Source: Dokdonella immobilis (lineage in GTDB: Bacteria > Pseudomonadota > Gammaproteobacteria > Xanthomonadales > Rhodanobacteraceae). From it: a stretch of DNA of 64,000 nt. The stretch is taken from the NCBI RefSeq assembly GCF_900115085.1, contig NZ_FOVF01000007.1:62001-126000 (forward strand), in the 5' to 3' direction. The notes under the pieces were generated by a model. That model made no database searches. It was not told the origin of the DNA and was given only the letters and a program-made list of their open reading frames with translations. The position numbers and the translations under genes are program-made. Below, one piece after another: positions 9,039-18,566 of the stretch; the stretch's first letter is position 1; each line of letters opens with the position of its first letter.

Positions 9039-9524
9039 GTGGCGCAGCTGACTCGAAGGCAACTAGAGCAAGACATGGCAGAAAAGATCGCCGCCGAAAC
9101 TCGTTCCCGGATGATGTCCGGGATAAGAGGCAAGAACACGCGACCCGAGATGACCGTCCGCTCGTTCCTGCATCGGAACGGACTTCGCTTCCGACTGCAC
9201 GCGCGCGGGCTACCTGGTAAGCCCGATGTGGTGTTGCCGCGCTGGAACGTTGTTGTGTTCGTGCACGGGTGCTTCTGGCACGGGCACATGGGTTGCCGCT
9301 ACTTCAAGCTGCCTAAAACGCGGGAGGAATTTTGGAAGACCAAGATTGAAGCAAACTCGCAGAGGGGTGCTCTTGCTATTGATCAGCTAAGGGAAGCAGG
9401 TTGGAGAGCGGCGACAATCTGGGAGTGCGCACTGCGCACTGATCCTGCCCGAGCGTTGGAGGAGCTCATCCAGTTCATCCGGTCCGAGCGTCCCTTGCTC
9501 GAAGTGGTCTCCGGCAGGCAGTGA
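9039..9524 (+). CDS. vsr: Very short patch repair endonuclease (Vsr)
   Basis: Vsr nicks next to T:G mismatches that arise by deamination of 5-methylcytosine. The 161-aa sequence has the family signatures MMSGIRGKNTRPE, LPGKPDVVLP with the catalytic Asp, and VFVHGCFWHGH with the zinc/active-site histidines. A GTG start is used; an ATG at 9075 (MAEKIAAETRSRMMSG) would give a more typical N-terminus. Its stop codon directly abuts the stop codon of the convergent C5 methyltransferase, whose mutagenic product it is expected to repair. It is the left-most gene of the lower-GC defence island. Confidence 0.93.
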   Translation: MAQLTRRQLEQDMAEKIAAETRSRMMSGIRGKNTRPEMTVRSFLHRNGLRFRLHARGLPGKPDVVLPRWNVVVFVHGCFWHGHMGCRYFKLPKTREEFWKTKIEANSQRGALAIDQLREAGWRAATIWECALRTDPARALEELIQFIRSERPLLEVVSGRQ

Positions 9525-11090
9525 TTATTTCAATGCCTGATGGATGGCACCCGCAATTTGATAGCCAAGCCACGGCGGAACCGCGTTGCCAACTTGCCGT
9601 CTTTTTGCGCCGATTGGGCCCTCGAAGATGTAGTTGTCAGGGAAGGTCTGGAGCCTCGCTGCTTCACGAACCGTTAGGCTGCGCACCTGTGTCGGATCGT
9701 AGTGAATGAAGTAGTGCCCGTCTTTGGCTAAATGGCTGGTAATCGTAGATGACTGGGCATCAGCCCGCTGCACCTTAAATCGATCCACGAAGCGATCAGG
9801 CCTGCCCCAGCTCTTGTGTGCAGGGTGCAAGGCTTCCGGAAAGTCTTTCGCGCCCTTGGGGGAGCGATCGTGAACATGAGCAAATGCTGCTGAAAACGCA
9901 TAGCGCATCAAATCGCTTGTCATGTGATTGCGTGCTTGATGGTGGATCACACCATGCAGGCGAGGGTCGCGAATGAATGCGTCCAGATGTGCAGGTAGCC
10001 TCGGGATGTATTGCATCGGGATCCAATCATCGCCCGTTCCAAGTTCGCCTCCAAGATCTGCGATGGATGCAATCAATCTCAGATGTTTGGCGGTTTCCTC
10101 ATCCATTCCTTTGGCCAGCTTTGCGCATTCCGCTAGAAGCTTCGGTGCGAATTTCTTCCAGGACGTTATTTCACCATCGGTTGATCCGCTACGGATACCG
10201 GGCAGTCCCCCGATCATGTCCTCGACGCTGGGCATCCATTGCGACTTGGCCAAGGGGCGGAGCTGCGCATTGGTGTCTTCCAGGATTCCCACGAGGATCA
10301 CGCGATGACGGGTCTGGGGAAGTCCCAGATCCTCCGAGCGGACAATGAAGTCTCGCGGCAAGAGCGGACGGCCCGCGCGACCATCGGGCAGCATCAACGG
10401 CGTAATGCGGTAGCGGGGCCCATTCTTGCCGCCGGGGTGTTGCAGGGTTTCGAATATCTCCTCGAACAGATTGTGGCCTTCGATCTGCGAGGTCAGCATG
10501 CCCTTGACGTTTTCCAGCACAAATGCCGCAGGTCTGTGCCTCGAGAGGATCCTCAGGTAGTGCTGATAAAGGTAGTGGCGACTATCTTCCTTGGGGTCGT
10601 AGTTCTCGTTACCCCGGTTCCTCGCCCTGCCTACAAGCGAGAAGGCTTGGCAGGGGGGGCCACCCACGAGGACCCAAGGCATATCCTGTTTGCGCGCGTC
10701 GGCTGCGATGTCGCCGATGCGGGCATCGAGGGTTTTGTCATCATCCGGGTCGCCTAGCTTGAGTTGGCAGGCACGGTTGGCGGCTTTGAGCCAGGTGTCC
10801 TCTGTCGCTTCCGTCCAAGGCTGATCCCGACGGCCAGCGGCGTAGTCGTAGTAGCTCCGGGGTGTTTCGGTAGCCGAGAAACTCCGATAGAAGGCCCGGG
10901 TGCGCAGGGTCTGAACCGCATGAGCATCCATCTCGGCAGACAGTGAGACTGAAAAGGCGCCTCGACTACCCTGCCCACGGGCGTATGCCTCGAATCCGTC
11001 TCCCAAGCCTCCCGCACCGGCAAAGATATCTACAACGGGGATCGATTTTCCGCGCTTCAAGGGGAGGGGGGGGCTGGGCCAGGTACGCAA
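9525..11090 (-). CDS. dcm: DNA (cytosine-5-)-methyltransferase
   Basis: All main C5-methyltransferase motifs are present in order: I, VVDIFAGAGGLGDGF (SAM binding); IV, VGGPPCQAFS with the catalytic Cys near residue 147; VI, FVLENVKGM; VIII, QTRHRVILVG; and the final RRQVGNAVPPWLG. The long segment between VIII and the end motif carries the target-recognition region; the target site is unknown. At 521 aa it is larger than many Dcm proteins. The start is unclear: the TTG at 11090 is the furthest upstream, and a second TTG lies at 11060, with a C8 homopolymer between them. It probably protects host DNA from the nuclease genes across the divergent promoter. Confidence 0.92.
   Translation of the reverse strand: MRTWPSPPLPLKRGKSIPVVDIFAGAGGLGDGFEAYARGQGSRGAFSVSLSAEMDAHAVQTLRTRAFYRSFSATETPRSYYDYAAGRRDQPWTEATEDTWLKAANRACQLKLGDPDDDKTLDARIGDIAADARKQDMPWVLVGGPPCQAFSLVGRARNRGNENYDPKEDSRHYLYQHYLRILSRHRPAAFVLENVKGMLTSQIEGHNLFEEIFETLQHPGGKNGPRYRITPLMLPDGRAGRPLLPRDFIVRSEDLGLPQTRHRVILVGILEDTNAQLRPLAKSQWMPSVEDMIGGLPGIRSGSTDGEITSWKKFAPKLLAECAKLAKGMDEETAKHLRLIASIADLGGELGTGDDWIPMQYIPRLPAHLDAFIRDPRLHGVIHHQARNHMTSDLMRYAFSAAFAHVHDRSPKGAKDFPEALHPAHKSWGRPDRFVDRFKVQRADAQSSTITSHLAKDGHYFIHYDPTQVRSLTVREAARLQTFPDNYIFEGPIGAKRRQVGNAVPPWLGYQIAGAIHQALK
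11066..11073 (-). repeat. C8 homopolymer at the 5' end of the methyltransferase gene
   Basis: The coding strand reads eight consecutive C residues, followed by T and four more C, between the two candidate TTG starts. Homopolymers of this length are prone to slippage. Frame or leader length could therefore vary, but no functional effect can be shown from one sequence. Confidence 0.5.
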
Positions 11091-11135
11091 CGATGCCAGG
11101 CGGCGCGGCTCCTTGTCAAAGGAAATCTCAGGATC

Positions 11136-11147
11136 TCAAGCGCTTGA
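11136..11147. promoter_or_regulatory. Perfect 12-bp palindrome between dcm and the MORC ATPase gene
   Basis: TCAAGCGCTTGA lies in the roughly 175-bp divergent space that must contain the promoters of both the methyltransferase and the nuclease operon. A TATGAT (-10-like) occurs at 11228-11233 toward the operon. It may be an operator, for example for the methyltransferase itself; no controller gene is adjacent. Confidence 0.3.
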
Positions 11148-11265
11148 ACTTTGGAGGCCGAACGATTGTGGCTGCTGGGGTATGGTCGGTATGGGGAAGT
11201 GGGCCTGCCCGCTGGATGCGTCGCGGGTATGATCTAGACAGGCTACAGGAGGGCTTCAAGGGACA

Positions 11266-12768
11266 ATGACCGAAGAAGACAGGAAACAGAAGGTTCTCCG
11301 GCCCAGCGCTGCCCGACTGCTCGAGTCGATGCGAGATATCGGCTATTCGTTCGAGAGCGCGATGGCCGATATTATCGACAACAGCATTTCCGCTCACGCA
11401 TCTCGTATCGAGATTGCCAACGACGTGCATCCCGAGTCTGGCCCCTATCTGGCGGTCCTCGATGATGGTCAAGGGATGTCGCCGGAAGAACTAACTCAGG
11501 CCATGCAGCATGGCAGCCGCAGTCCTCGCGAGGTTCGTGAGGCCAACGACTTGGGAAGGTTTGGCCTTGGAATGAAAACGGCCTCCTTCTCGCAATGCCG
11601 GCAGCTGACAGTCGTGTCCAGGAAAGATGGCGAGCTGACGGCTCGCTGCTGGGATCTCGATCTAGTGGTTGAGAAGGATGAGTGGATTCTCAGGCTGTTG
11701 GATGAGGAAGAGATCGGCCAGCTGCCGCATGTAGACAGGATTGGTCCTTACGGGACATTGGTGCTATGGCAAAAGCTCGACCGACTTGATGCGCTGAGCG
11801 AGCACCAGGACGAGGTCTATGCGGCCTTCAATCAGATGTTCAGTGGTGCACGACCGCACTTGGCGATCACCTTCCACCGCTTCATCGCGCCGCCTCCCGG
11901 GGATCCGCCCCGAAAGGTTTCCATGCTCATCAATGGGGCTGAAATTGAAGCGGTCGATCCTTTCGCACAGTTGTCCGCCCCCAATTCGGATGCCCATGAG
12001 ATCGAATCCCTGCGAACAGGCAGCGGCGACATCGTTGTTCAGGGCTTCACCCTGCCGCATCACCAGCGCCTGACCAATGCACAGCAGGTGGCAATGGAGC
12101 TGGGATCAAGCCTAATCGAAACACAAGGGCTCTACGTCTACCGGGCGCGCCGCCTCATCTCTTGGGGCTCATGGCTCGGCATGGCGCGCCGCGCCGAACT
12201 GACCAAACTGCTCCGCGTGCGGGTGGATGTGCCTACATCGCTCGACTCAGAGTGGGGTATCGATGTGCGCAAGTCGAGGATGCGTATTCCTTCCGCAGCC
12301 CGTGCGCGATTGCGTCCACTTGTTGAGCGTATGACGGAGTCAGCCCGACGCCCATATACCTATCGGGGAGCAAGGCAAGCGGCAGCCCCTGGCGTTCCCC
12401 TGTGGGAACGGATCAAGGATCGCGGAACTATCCGCTATCAGATCCGACGCGAACATCCCATAGTAGAAGCGTTGCAGCGCGCGGCTGGCACACGGAGCAA
12501 TGTGGACGCCGTGCTTTTGGCCATCGAAGCAACACTGCCGCTTGAGTCGCTTTTCTCGGATGTGGCTGAGTCGCCCAAGGCCATCCGACAGCAGGAAATC
12601 GAGGCGGAAGAACTGCAGCGGCTTCTGGCGGCTTTCGTGGAAGCGATGGTGCCGGGAAAAGATACATTGCCTGTCACCATCGCAGAAGCGATTTTGGCCA
12701 CACCGGTTTTCTCAACGCAACCCTCGGCACGCGCCCTTCTGGCAGGGCTTCGACGGATCGAAGGATAG
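11266..12768 (+). CDS. MORC/MutL-like GHKL ATPase of a restriction-type defence operon
   Basis: The N-terminal third is a GHKL ATPase: N-box ADIIDNSISAHA (Asn39), G1 motif LDDGQGMS (66-72) and G2 motif GRFGLGMKTAS (97-107). Unlike histidine kinases it has no dimerisation/phosphoacceptor region; a long alpha/beta C-terminal half follows, as in prokaryotic MORC-like proteins. Such ATPases occur with Z1 helicase, PD-(D/E)XK nuclease, AIPR protein, C5 methyltransferase and Vsr, exactly as here. Iyer, Abhiman and Aravind proposed that they act as the ATP-driven DNA clamp or loader of a restriction complex. That role is inferred. The start has AAGGGA close upstream. It is the first gene of a four-gene operon. 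Confidence 0.85.
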   Translation: MTEEDRKQKVLRPSAARLLESMRDIGYSFESAMADIIDNSISAHASRIEIANDVHPESGPYLAVLDDGQGMSPEELTQAMQHGSRSPREVREANDLGRFGLGMKTASFSQCRQLTVVSRKDGELTARCWDLDLVVEKDEWILRLLDEEEIGQLPHVDRIGPYGTLVLWQKLDRLDALSEHQDEVYAAFNQMFSGARPHLAITFHRFIAPPPGDPPRKVSMLINGAEIEAVDPFAQLSAPNSDAHEIESLRTGSGDIVVQGFTLPHHQRLTNAQQVAMELGSSLIETQGLYVYRARRLISWGSWLGMARRAELTKLLRVRVDVPTSLDSEWGIDVRKSRMRIPSAARARLRPLVERMTESARRPYTYRGARQAAAPGVPLWERIKDRGTIRYQIRREHPIVEALQRAAGTRSNVDAVLLAIEATLPLESLFSDVAESPKAIRQQEIEAEELQRLLAAFVEAMVPGKDTLPVTIAEAILATPVFSTQPSARALLAGLRRIEG

Positions 12769-12779
12769 GGTCAAATCAT

Positions 12780-15497
12780 ATGCACGAACAACTTCTCGGC
12801 TTCGCACGAACAGCAATGGCCCAACGCGTAGCGCAAACGCCCGCTGAAATTCTGGGCATCGTGCAGGAGATCGCTGCGCTGCCATTTCTGTCGCCTCGCC
12901 CTACGGCAGAGCACATCGATGCGGTTGCCAAGCAGATCGAGCGCGAATACGAGGTCATCCTCGGGCCGGCGCATACGATCCAGGCGAGCGGGCACAAACC
13001 GTGGCTGCGGGCGCGGGCGCACAAGATCGATTTCCGCTACTGGAGCCGCTACCGGGAATTCCTGATTGGCGGCGGAATGAGCGAACATGTTGTCAACGCC
13101 GTCAACGCCATAACTGACACAATCGTCGATCTGGCCGGCGACCCATCCACACCCGGCAAGTGGTCCCGTCGCGGGCTTGTCGTGGGGCATGTCCAAAGCG
13201 GCAAGACTGCCAACTATCTTGGTGTGATCAACAAGGCTGCCGACGCAGGCTACCGACTCGTCATTCTGATCGCGGGTGTCCACAACAACCTGCGCTCGCA
13301 GACACAGGAGCGGGTGGATTTTGGCTTTGTAGGCCGGGACAGTGATCAGATCCTCAGCCGGCAGGTCAATGTCGATCGGGTAGGTGTTGGCAACATCAAT
13401 CCGACATTTACTGCAACTGCCTATACAAGCCGCGCGTATGACTTCGCCAGAACCAAGGCGGAAAGCTTGGGAAACCCGCTGCAGAACAGTTCTGAGCCCG
13501 TCATCCTTGTCATCAAGAAAAACCCGTCAATCCTGAAAAACCTGATTGACTGGATCCGGGGAACCAGTGCATCGCAGGGCGGCCTGACCCTGCCGATGCT
13601 GGTGATCGATGACGAGGCGGACAATGCATCGGTGGATACATCCAAGGACCAGAGTGCGCCGCGGACCATCAACCGCCTGATCCGTGAGCTTCTCAGCCTG
13701 TCCACTCGTAACGCCTACATTGGCTACACCGCAACGCCCTTTGCCAATATTTTCATCGATCCAGACTCCGAGAATGATGAGCAAGGCAAGGATCTTTTCC
13801 CGCGTGATTTCATCGTGGGACTGGATGCGCCATCCAATTACGTCGGTGCCAGGGAGTTCTTCCTGTCCGAGGACTCAGACACGCTTACGGTCGAGCTGGA
13901 CCAGACTGAGGACTGGCTGCCGGTAAAGCACAAGATCGACTGGCAGATCGAGAGTCTGCATCCGACCCTTGTCGAGGCCATCGATTGTTTCGTTCTTTCC
14001 AAGGCGATCCGTGTCCTGCGGGGCCAAGGTGAGCGTCATCACTCAATGCTGGTCAATGTGTCGCGGTTCACCCGTGTGCAAGGTGATGTAGCGAAGGAAA
14101 TCTCAAGGCACCTCATTGCGCTGCAATCAGCGGCCCAGAACCGTCATGCCATGTCGCCGGATGCGGCGCTTCGCGACCCGATCATGCGTTCACTCCACGA
14201 GACTTGGGAAAAGCACTACTCGGGTGGAGATGAGGGTTGGCCCGAAATCCAGAAGGAGCTGCATCGAGCTGCGGCGGGCATGCAGGTGGTGGAGATCAAT
14301 GCATCGAAAAACTCTGGGAGGCTCGATTATCGGGCCCATGCCGAAACGGGCTTGAATGTCATTGCTGTTGGCGGAAATTCGCTCTCCCGCGGCTTCACCC
14401 TTGAAGGTTTGACGGTCAGCTACTTCCTTCGCAACACGCAGATGTATGACACGCTGCTGCAGATGGGCAGGTGGTTTGGCTATCGGGATGGCTTCAAGGA
14501 CCTTTGCAGGCTGTTCGTCAGGTCGGAAGCGAGCGATTGGTATGGCTTCATCGCCGAGGCGACAGAGGAGCTCCGCGATGAAATCAGAAGGATGGAGCTG
14601 ACAGGGCTGACACCCATGGACTTCGGCCTTGCAGTGAGAAGCCACCCGGGGACCCTGCTTGTTACCGCCCGCGAGAAGATGCGGAATACCGAAGACATCG
14701 TGCGGGAAGTCGGATTGTCCGGGAAGATGGTCGAGTCTTCGGCCTTGATCGCCTCGGACAAGGCTAGGATCCGCAATATCGAAGCGGTCAGTCAAGTGAC
14801 GCAAAGGATGCTTGCCCATCAGCAGCCTGTTCCCGTTGATCCCCAAGTAACACTATCTAGTCATCTGTTCCGCGGCATAGGGACAGACGATGTCCTGGAT
14901 TTCGTGTCCTCCTTTGGCGTGCACCCGGGCCAGCTCGAAATGCAGACTGCGCCCTTGATTGCCTACATCCGGGAGCGCCAACTGGCCAACTGGGACGTCG
15001 TGGTGGTGTCGAGTTCCCGCGCGAAGGCTTCTGAAGGCGATGTCCTAGATTGGCATGGGCTGGATATCGGCCTGCAGGATCGCATCGTCGAGCAGCGCAA
15101 GACTTCTCGGTTCGAGAATGCACTGCTGGTGTCCGGAACGAAGCGGCGCGTTGCCTCCAGGGGCGTTGAGCGAATTGGACTGTCGGACGAGGAGATGCAG
15201 AAGGTCAAGGAGATCCACGGCGACTCGAAGAAGAGCATTCCGGATCACCTCTATCGCGCACAGCGAACGCGGCCATTGCTGATGCTGCATCTTCTGCGCA
15301 CGAAGACCAAGGAACATGCGGACGCCGATGAAGTGCGTGGCGAAATATATGCCGCCTATGGGCTGAGCTTTCCGAAACTTGGCTCCGGGGAGAGCGAGAA
15401 GTTGGTGCGATACACGGCCAACCTGATTGCCTATCGGGAGCTTTACGGTGCCGTGGATGAAGAGCAGGATGACGAACCGGAAAGTTCCGATGCATGA
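12780..15497 (+). CDS. Z1 domain superfamily-2 helicase-like ATPase
   Basis: The 905-aa protein carries superfamily-2 motifs of the Z1 family: Walker A GHVQSGKTAN near residue 138, Walker B/DEAD-type LVIDDEADNAS near 277, motif III YIGYTATPFAN, and the V/VI region GGNSLSRGFTLEGL with QMGRWFGYR near 561. The family is known from restriction-like operons with MORC ATPases. It probably translocates on DNA and couples recognition to cleavage. The gene starts 11 bases after the MORC ATPase stop, and its 3' end overlaps the nuclease start by 8 bases, so the operon is tightly coupled. About 350 C-terminal residues beyond the motor have no motif that I recognise. Confidence 0.9.
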   Translation: MHEQLLGFARTAMAQRVAQTPAEILGIVQEIAALPFLSPRPTAEHIDAVAKQIEREYEVILGPAHTIQASGHKPWLRARAHKIDFRYWSRYREFLIGGGMSEHVVNAVNAITDTIVDLAGDPSTPGKWSRRGLVVGHVQSGKTANYLGVINKAADAGYRLVILIAGVHNNLRSQTQERVDFGFVGRDSDQILSRQVNVDRVGVGNINPTFTATAYTSRAYDFARTKAESLGNPLQNSSEPVILVIKKNPSILKNLIDWIRGTSASQGGLTLPMLVIDDEADNASVDTSKDQSAPRTINRLIRELLSLSTRNAYIGYTATPFANIFIDPDSENDEQGKDLFPRDFIVGLDAPSNYVGAREFFLSEDSDTLTVELDQTEDWLPVKHKIDWQIESLHPTLVEAIDCFVLSKAIRVLRGQGERHHSMLVNVSRFTRVQGDVAKEISRHLIALQSAAQNRHAMSPDAALRDPIMRSLHETWEKHYSGGDEGWPEIQKELHRAAAGMQVVEINASKNSGRLDYRAHAETGLNVIAVGGNSLSRGFTLEGLTVSYFLRNTQMYDTLLQMGRWFGYRDGFKDLCRLFVRSEASDWYGFIAEATEELRDEIRRMELTGLTPMDFGLAVRSHPGTLLVTAREKMRNTEDIVREVGLSGKMVESSALIASDKARIRNIEAVSQVTQRMLAHQQPVPVDPQVTLSSHLFRGIGTDDVLDFVSSFGVHPGQLEMQTAPLIAYIRERQLANWDVVVVSSSRAKASEGDVLDWHGLDIGLQDRIVEQRKTSRFENALLVSGTKRRVASRGVERIGLSDEEMQKVKEIHGDSKKSIPDHLYRAQRTRPLLMLHLLRTKTKEHADADEVRGEIYAAYGLSFPKLGSGESEKLVRYTANLIAYRELYGAVDEEQDDEPESSDA

Positions 15498-16455
15498 GGA
15501 TCCCTGGAAGGGCCTGACGCCTTCGATCAACCAGATCAAAGGCCGACGCGTAGGCGGCGGGCATCCACTGGACGCCTTCTGGATCAAGGGGGCTGATGGC
15601 TCTCCGGGTCTGCTGCTTCGAGGGATTGATCCATTGCGGGTTCCTGACCAGCTCCCCCGACCGCGAGGCCTTGTCTTGGAGGTTGCGCTTGACGCTCCGC
15701 ATGCGGAGGCAAGGATGTTCCTGCGTGAGCACGAGGACCGCGAGGTCTTCCTGACACTGTGCAGGGATGTCCTCTCCTACTCAGGTGGCAGTACAACCGC
15801 TGCCGATGCCACATCCAATTTGTTCAGGCGCCTTGCACACTGGCATTCACTGATGACGCGTGGGCGCAGTTCCGCAATGAGTGCCTACGAAATCCGCGGC
15901 CTGATCGGCGAGCTTTGTGTGCTGGAACGACTGGGTGTTTCGGCCGGGTTCGCAGCCGCACTGAGTGCTTGGGTTGCACCCGACGAGCATCCGCAGGACT
16001 TTGCATCCGAGGACAGGTTGATCGAGGTCAAGGCGCGCCTGTCAGGATCGCGCCAGGTCGTCCGCATCTCCTCGTTGGCCCAGCTCGAGCCTGCCCAGTT
16101 GCCCCTGACTCTGGTTATCGTGGAATTGGTGGCATCGGAAGGCGACGGTGCGGCGACGCTTAACCAGATATGCGCCCGCCTTCTTGACCATGCCCGCCTG
16201 CTCGGGCCGCAGATGGTAGACCAGATCGAGGCCGCACTTTTCAAGCGCGGCTACATGCAACTGGAAGCCTACGACTCAGACGCGTATCGCGTCGCCGGCA
16301 TGAGTGCATTTGATTGCCGTGATGACTTCCCCAAACTGGTGCGCTCCGAGGTTGACGTGCGAATACCAGAGGCGAAATACATGGTGGATCTGTCGCTCGT
16401 CGGAGAGTTTGCGATTCCGGTCGAACTGGTGCTTGATGGGGAGGTAGGTCGCTGA
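15490..16455 (+). CDS. PD-(D/E)XK motif nuclease protein
   Basis: The 321-aa product has a helix with a conserved Glu (EIRGLIGELCVL, about 131-142) and then an active-site strand pair, PQDF (Asp170) and LIEVKA (Glu179, Lys181). This is the PD-(D/E)XK nuclease pattern. The ATG at 15490 is chosen because it overlaps the Z1 gene by 8 bases and gives MHEDPWKGL; the longer frame from 15427 is entirely inside Z1. Its stop overlaps the AIPR start (TGATG). It is the likely DNA-cutting subunit of the operon. Cleavage specificity would be set by the methyltransferase-protected site, but this is not shown. Confidence 0.85.
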   Translation: MHEDPWKGLTPSINQIKGRRVGGGHPLDAFWIKGADGSPGLLLRGIDPLRVPDQLPRPRGLVLEVALDAPHAEARMFLREHEDREVFLTLCRDVLSYSGGSTTAADATSNLFRRLAHWHSLMTRGRSSAMSAYEIRGLIGELCVLERLGVSAGFAAALSAWVAPDEHPQDFASEDRLIEVKARLSGSRQVVRISSLAQLEPAQLPLTLVIVELVASEGDGAATLNQICARLLDHARLLGPQMVDQIEAALFKRGYMQLEAYDSDAYRVAGMSAFDCRDDFPKLVRSEVDVRIPEAKYMVDLSLVGEFAIPVELVLDGEVGR

Positions 16456-18515
16456 TGTCGCATATGGATGAGGAAACCACTTCCTACCGTCAGGCCCTCC
16501 TCAATGAGATTGGTGCCGAGTCTGCTGCGGGCATGGGCTATTCGAGCACGCGGTTTGTGGATCGTGCCTGCTCGGTGCTCGAGAGTGGCGAGGAGTTCAC
16601 CGAGTTCAATGTATGCCGCATATCAGGGAAGGTCTCTCGGGGCTGGCCTGTCCTGCTGGATGCATATAGCTTCTCGCCAAGTGACGGGGTCCTCAACCTG
16701 ATCGTCTCTGTCTTCTCCGGAGCGGAGGAGCCTGAGCCACTGCTCACTGAGGAGATCAAGCGCACAGTGGCCGCGGCATTCCGCTTCCTGGAAGGCAGCG
16801 TCCATGAGTCCTTGGCGGACTCATGGGACGAGAGTCATGATGCGCATGCCGTATGCAGCGAGGTCTTCTCGTTTGCCACCGGTGGGGAGATGACCAAGGC
16901 ATGCATCTACCTAATCTCCGACAGGCCCCTTGGAGCATCTCTTGGCAATATCCCCGAAATGGCGCTTGGCACCCAGCGCGTCGATCTCCACCTCTGGGAT
17001 ATCGCGCGCCTTGCGCGCATGGAGGCTTCGTCGGGGGGGCGGGAGGACATCGTTATCGATTTCCAAGGAAAGTATCGCCAAGGTATTCCCGCGCTCCCGG
17101 CAGGATTGGATATTCAGACGCGCTACGAGTCGTATATGTGCGTGATGCCGGGCGCAATCCTGGCCAATCTTTATGACTCGTTTGGGGGGCGGATCCTTGA
17201 GCAGAACGTTCGCGCGTTCCTTGGCGATAACCGCAAGGTCAACAAGGGGATCCGCGACACACTCCGTAATGAACCGGAGATGTTCTTCGCGTTCAACAAT
17301 GGCCTGACTGTTACTGTCTCCGATCTTGAAACACAGATCGGTGAAAGTGGACAGACCGAGATCACGAAGGCAACGGGTCTTCAGATCGTCAATGGTGGTC
17401 AAACCACGGCCTCCCTCTACTGGGCGAGTAAGGCAGGCGCCGATCTTTCCAAGGTCCGGGTGCAGATGAAGCTCTCGCGCCTGCCAGAGGACGGCTTCGA
17501 GGATGCCGTGCACAACATTGCGCGCTTCGCCAATGCCCAGAACGCCGTCTCGGCATCGGATCTATTCGCTGGTCATCCCTACTTCAAGCGGCTGGAAGGC
17601 ATCTCCCGCGGTACGCTGGCGCCGCCGGCAAAGGCAGGAGAAGGCAACACCTACTGGTATTTCGAGCGCACCACGGGCAGCTACAAGGTTGAGCTCAGGC
17701 GGAAGAAGTCGCTCGAAGCCAAGCTGTGGCAAATGCTCAATCCCAAGAAGCAGATCCTCACGAAAACGGATGTGGCCCGCTACGCAGCCACATTTGAGGG
17801 CTTACCACACATCGTTAGTTCGGGCGCCCAGAAGAACATTGCCGCATTTGGGAAGAGCATCGTCCAGCAGTGGGGTATCGATCCGACCATATTCGATGGC
17901 CCCTACTTCCAGCGCGTAGTGAGCAGGGCCATCCTGACGCGCGCGGTGGATGCGGCCATTCCAGCCCAGAAGTGGTATCCAGGTTCGATCGTCCGGCCCC
18001 TGACTAGCTATACGCTTGCACTCATGAGTTCTAGGATGCGCGCGGCAGGCCTGCAGCCCGCTTACGACGTTATATGGAGAACGCAGCGTGTGCCAGATAT
18101 CTTCATGCAGGAGGCGATGCGCGTCGCTGAGCTTGTCCTGCCGCTTCTGATGGATATTCCGGAAGCTCAAGTCCGCAATCGTCTGGTTACAGAATGGGTC
18201 AAGCGCGAGGCCTGCTGGGTGCGCGTGGAAGCAAGCTCGATCAAGTTGTCGTCAGAGTTCCTGGCCGCTGGCACGGTTGCTGGGGATCGGGTCAGTGGCA
18301 AACCGCTCCAATGGCGGGATCGTGCGCAATTGCTTTGGCGCGATGGGGCGTGGAAGCGGCTACACGCATGGGAACGCGAGGAGCAAAAGCTGACCCAAGG
18401 TGAGCGGGACATTGTCGAGTGGGCGGCGATTGCTTCGGAGTTCAGCCCAAAAGGCTTCCGTTTGGACAAGCTTGAGGAAGCGATGAGGCATGCGATTGAT
18501 GAGGGCTTTGTTTAG
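16455..18515 (+). CDS. AIPR family abortive-infection/phage-resistance protein
   Basis: The 686-aa protein has the AIPR signature in its middle: NVRAFLGDNRKVNKGIRDTL near residue 251, MFFAFNNGLTVT, and QIVNGGQTTASLYWA near 311. The family was named after lactococcal abortive-infection phage-resistance proteins and recurs in MORC/Z1 operons; its biochemistry is uncertain, with a nuclease-like or effector role suggested. It begins at the last base of the nuclease stop codon and is the last gene of the operon. It converges on the receiver-domain gene with 51 bases between, and I see no clear hairpin terminator there. Confidence 0.88.
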   Translation: MSHMDEETTSYRQALLNEIGAESAAGMGYSSTRFVDRACSVLESGEEFTEFNVCRISGKVSRGWPVLLDAYSFSPSDGVLNLIVSVFSGAEEPEPLLTEEIKRTVAAAFRFLEGSVHESLADSWDESHDAHAVCSEVFSFATGGEMTKACIYLISDRPLGASLGNIPEMALGTQRVDLHLWDIARLARMEASSGGREDIVIDFQGKYRQGIPALPAGLDIQTRYESYMCVMPGAILANLYDSFGGRILEQNVRAFLGDNRKVNKGIRDTLRNEPEMFFAFNNGLTVTVSDLETQIGESGQTEITKATGLQIVNGGQTTASLYWASKAGADLSKVRVQMKLSRLPEDGFEDAVHNIARFANAQNAVSASDLFAGHPYFKRLEGISRGTLAPPAKAGEGNTYWYFERTTGSYKVELRRKKSLEAKLWQMLNPKKQILTKTDVARYAATFEGLPHIVSSGAQKNIAAFGKSIVQQWGIDPTIFDGPYFQRVVSRAILTRAVDAAIPAQKWYPGSIVRPLTSYTLALMSSRMRAAGLQPAYDVIWRTQRVPDIFMQEAMRVAELVLPLLMDIPEAQVRNRLVTEWVKREACWVRVEASSIKLSSEFLAAGTVAGDRVSGKPLQWRDRAQLLWRDGAWKRLHAWEREEQKLTQGERDIVEWAAIASEFSPKGFRLDKLEEAMRHAIDEGFV

Positions 18516-18566
18516 TTGAAAGAGTCACGTGACAAGAAAAGGATTTATTGGCCCCAAACGCTCGCG

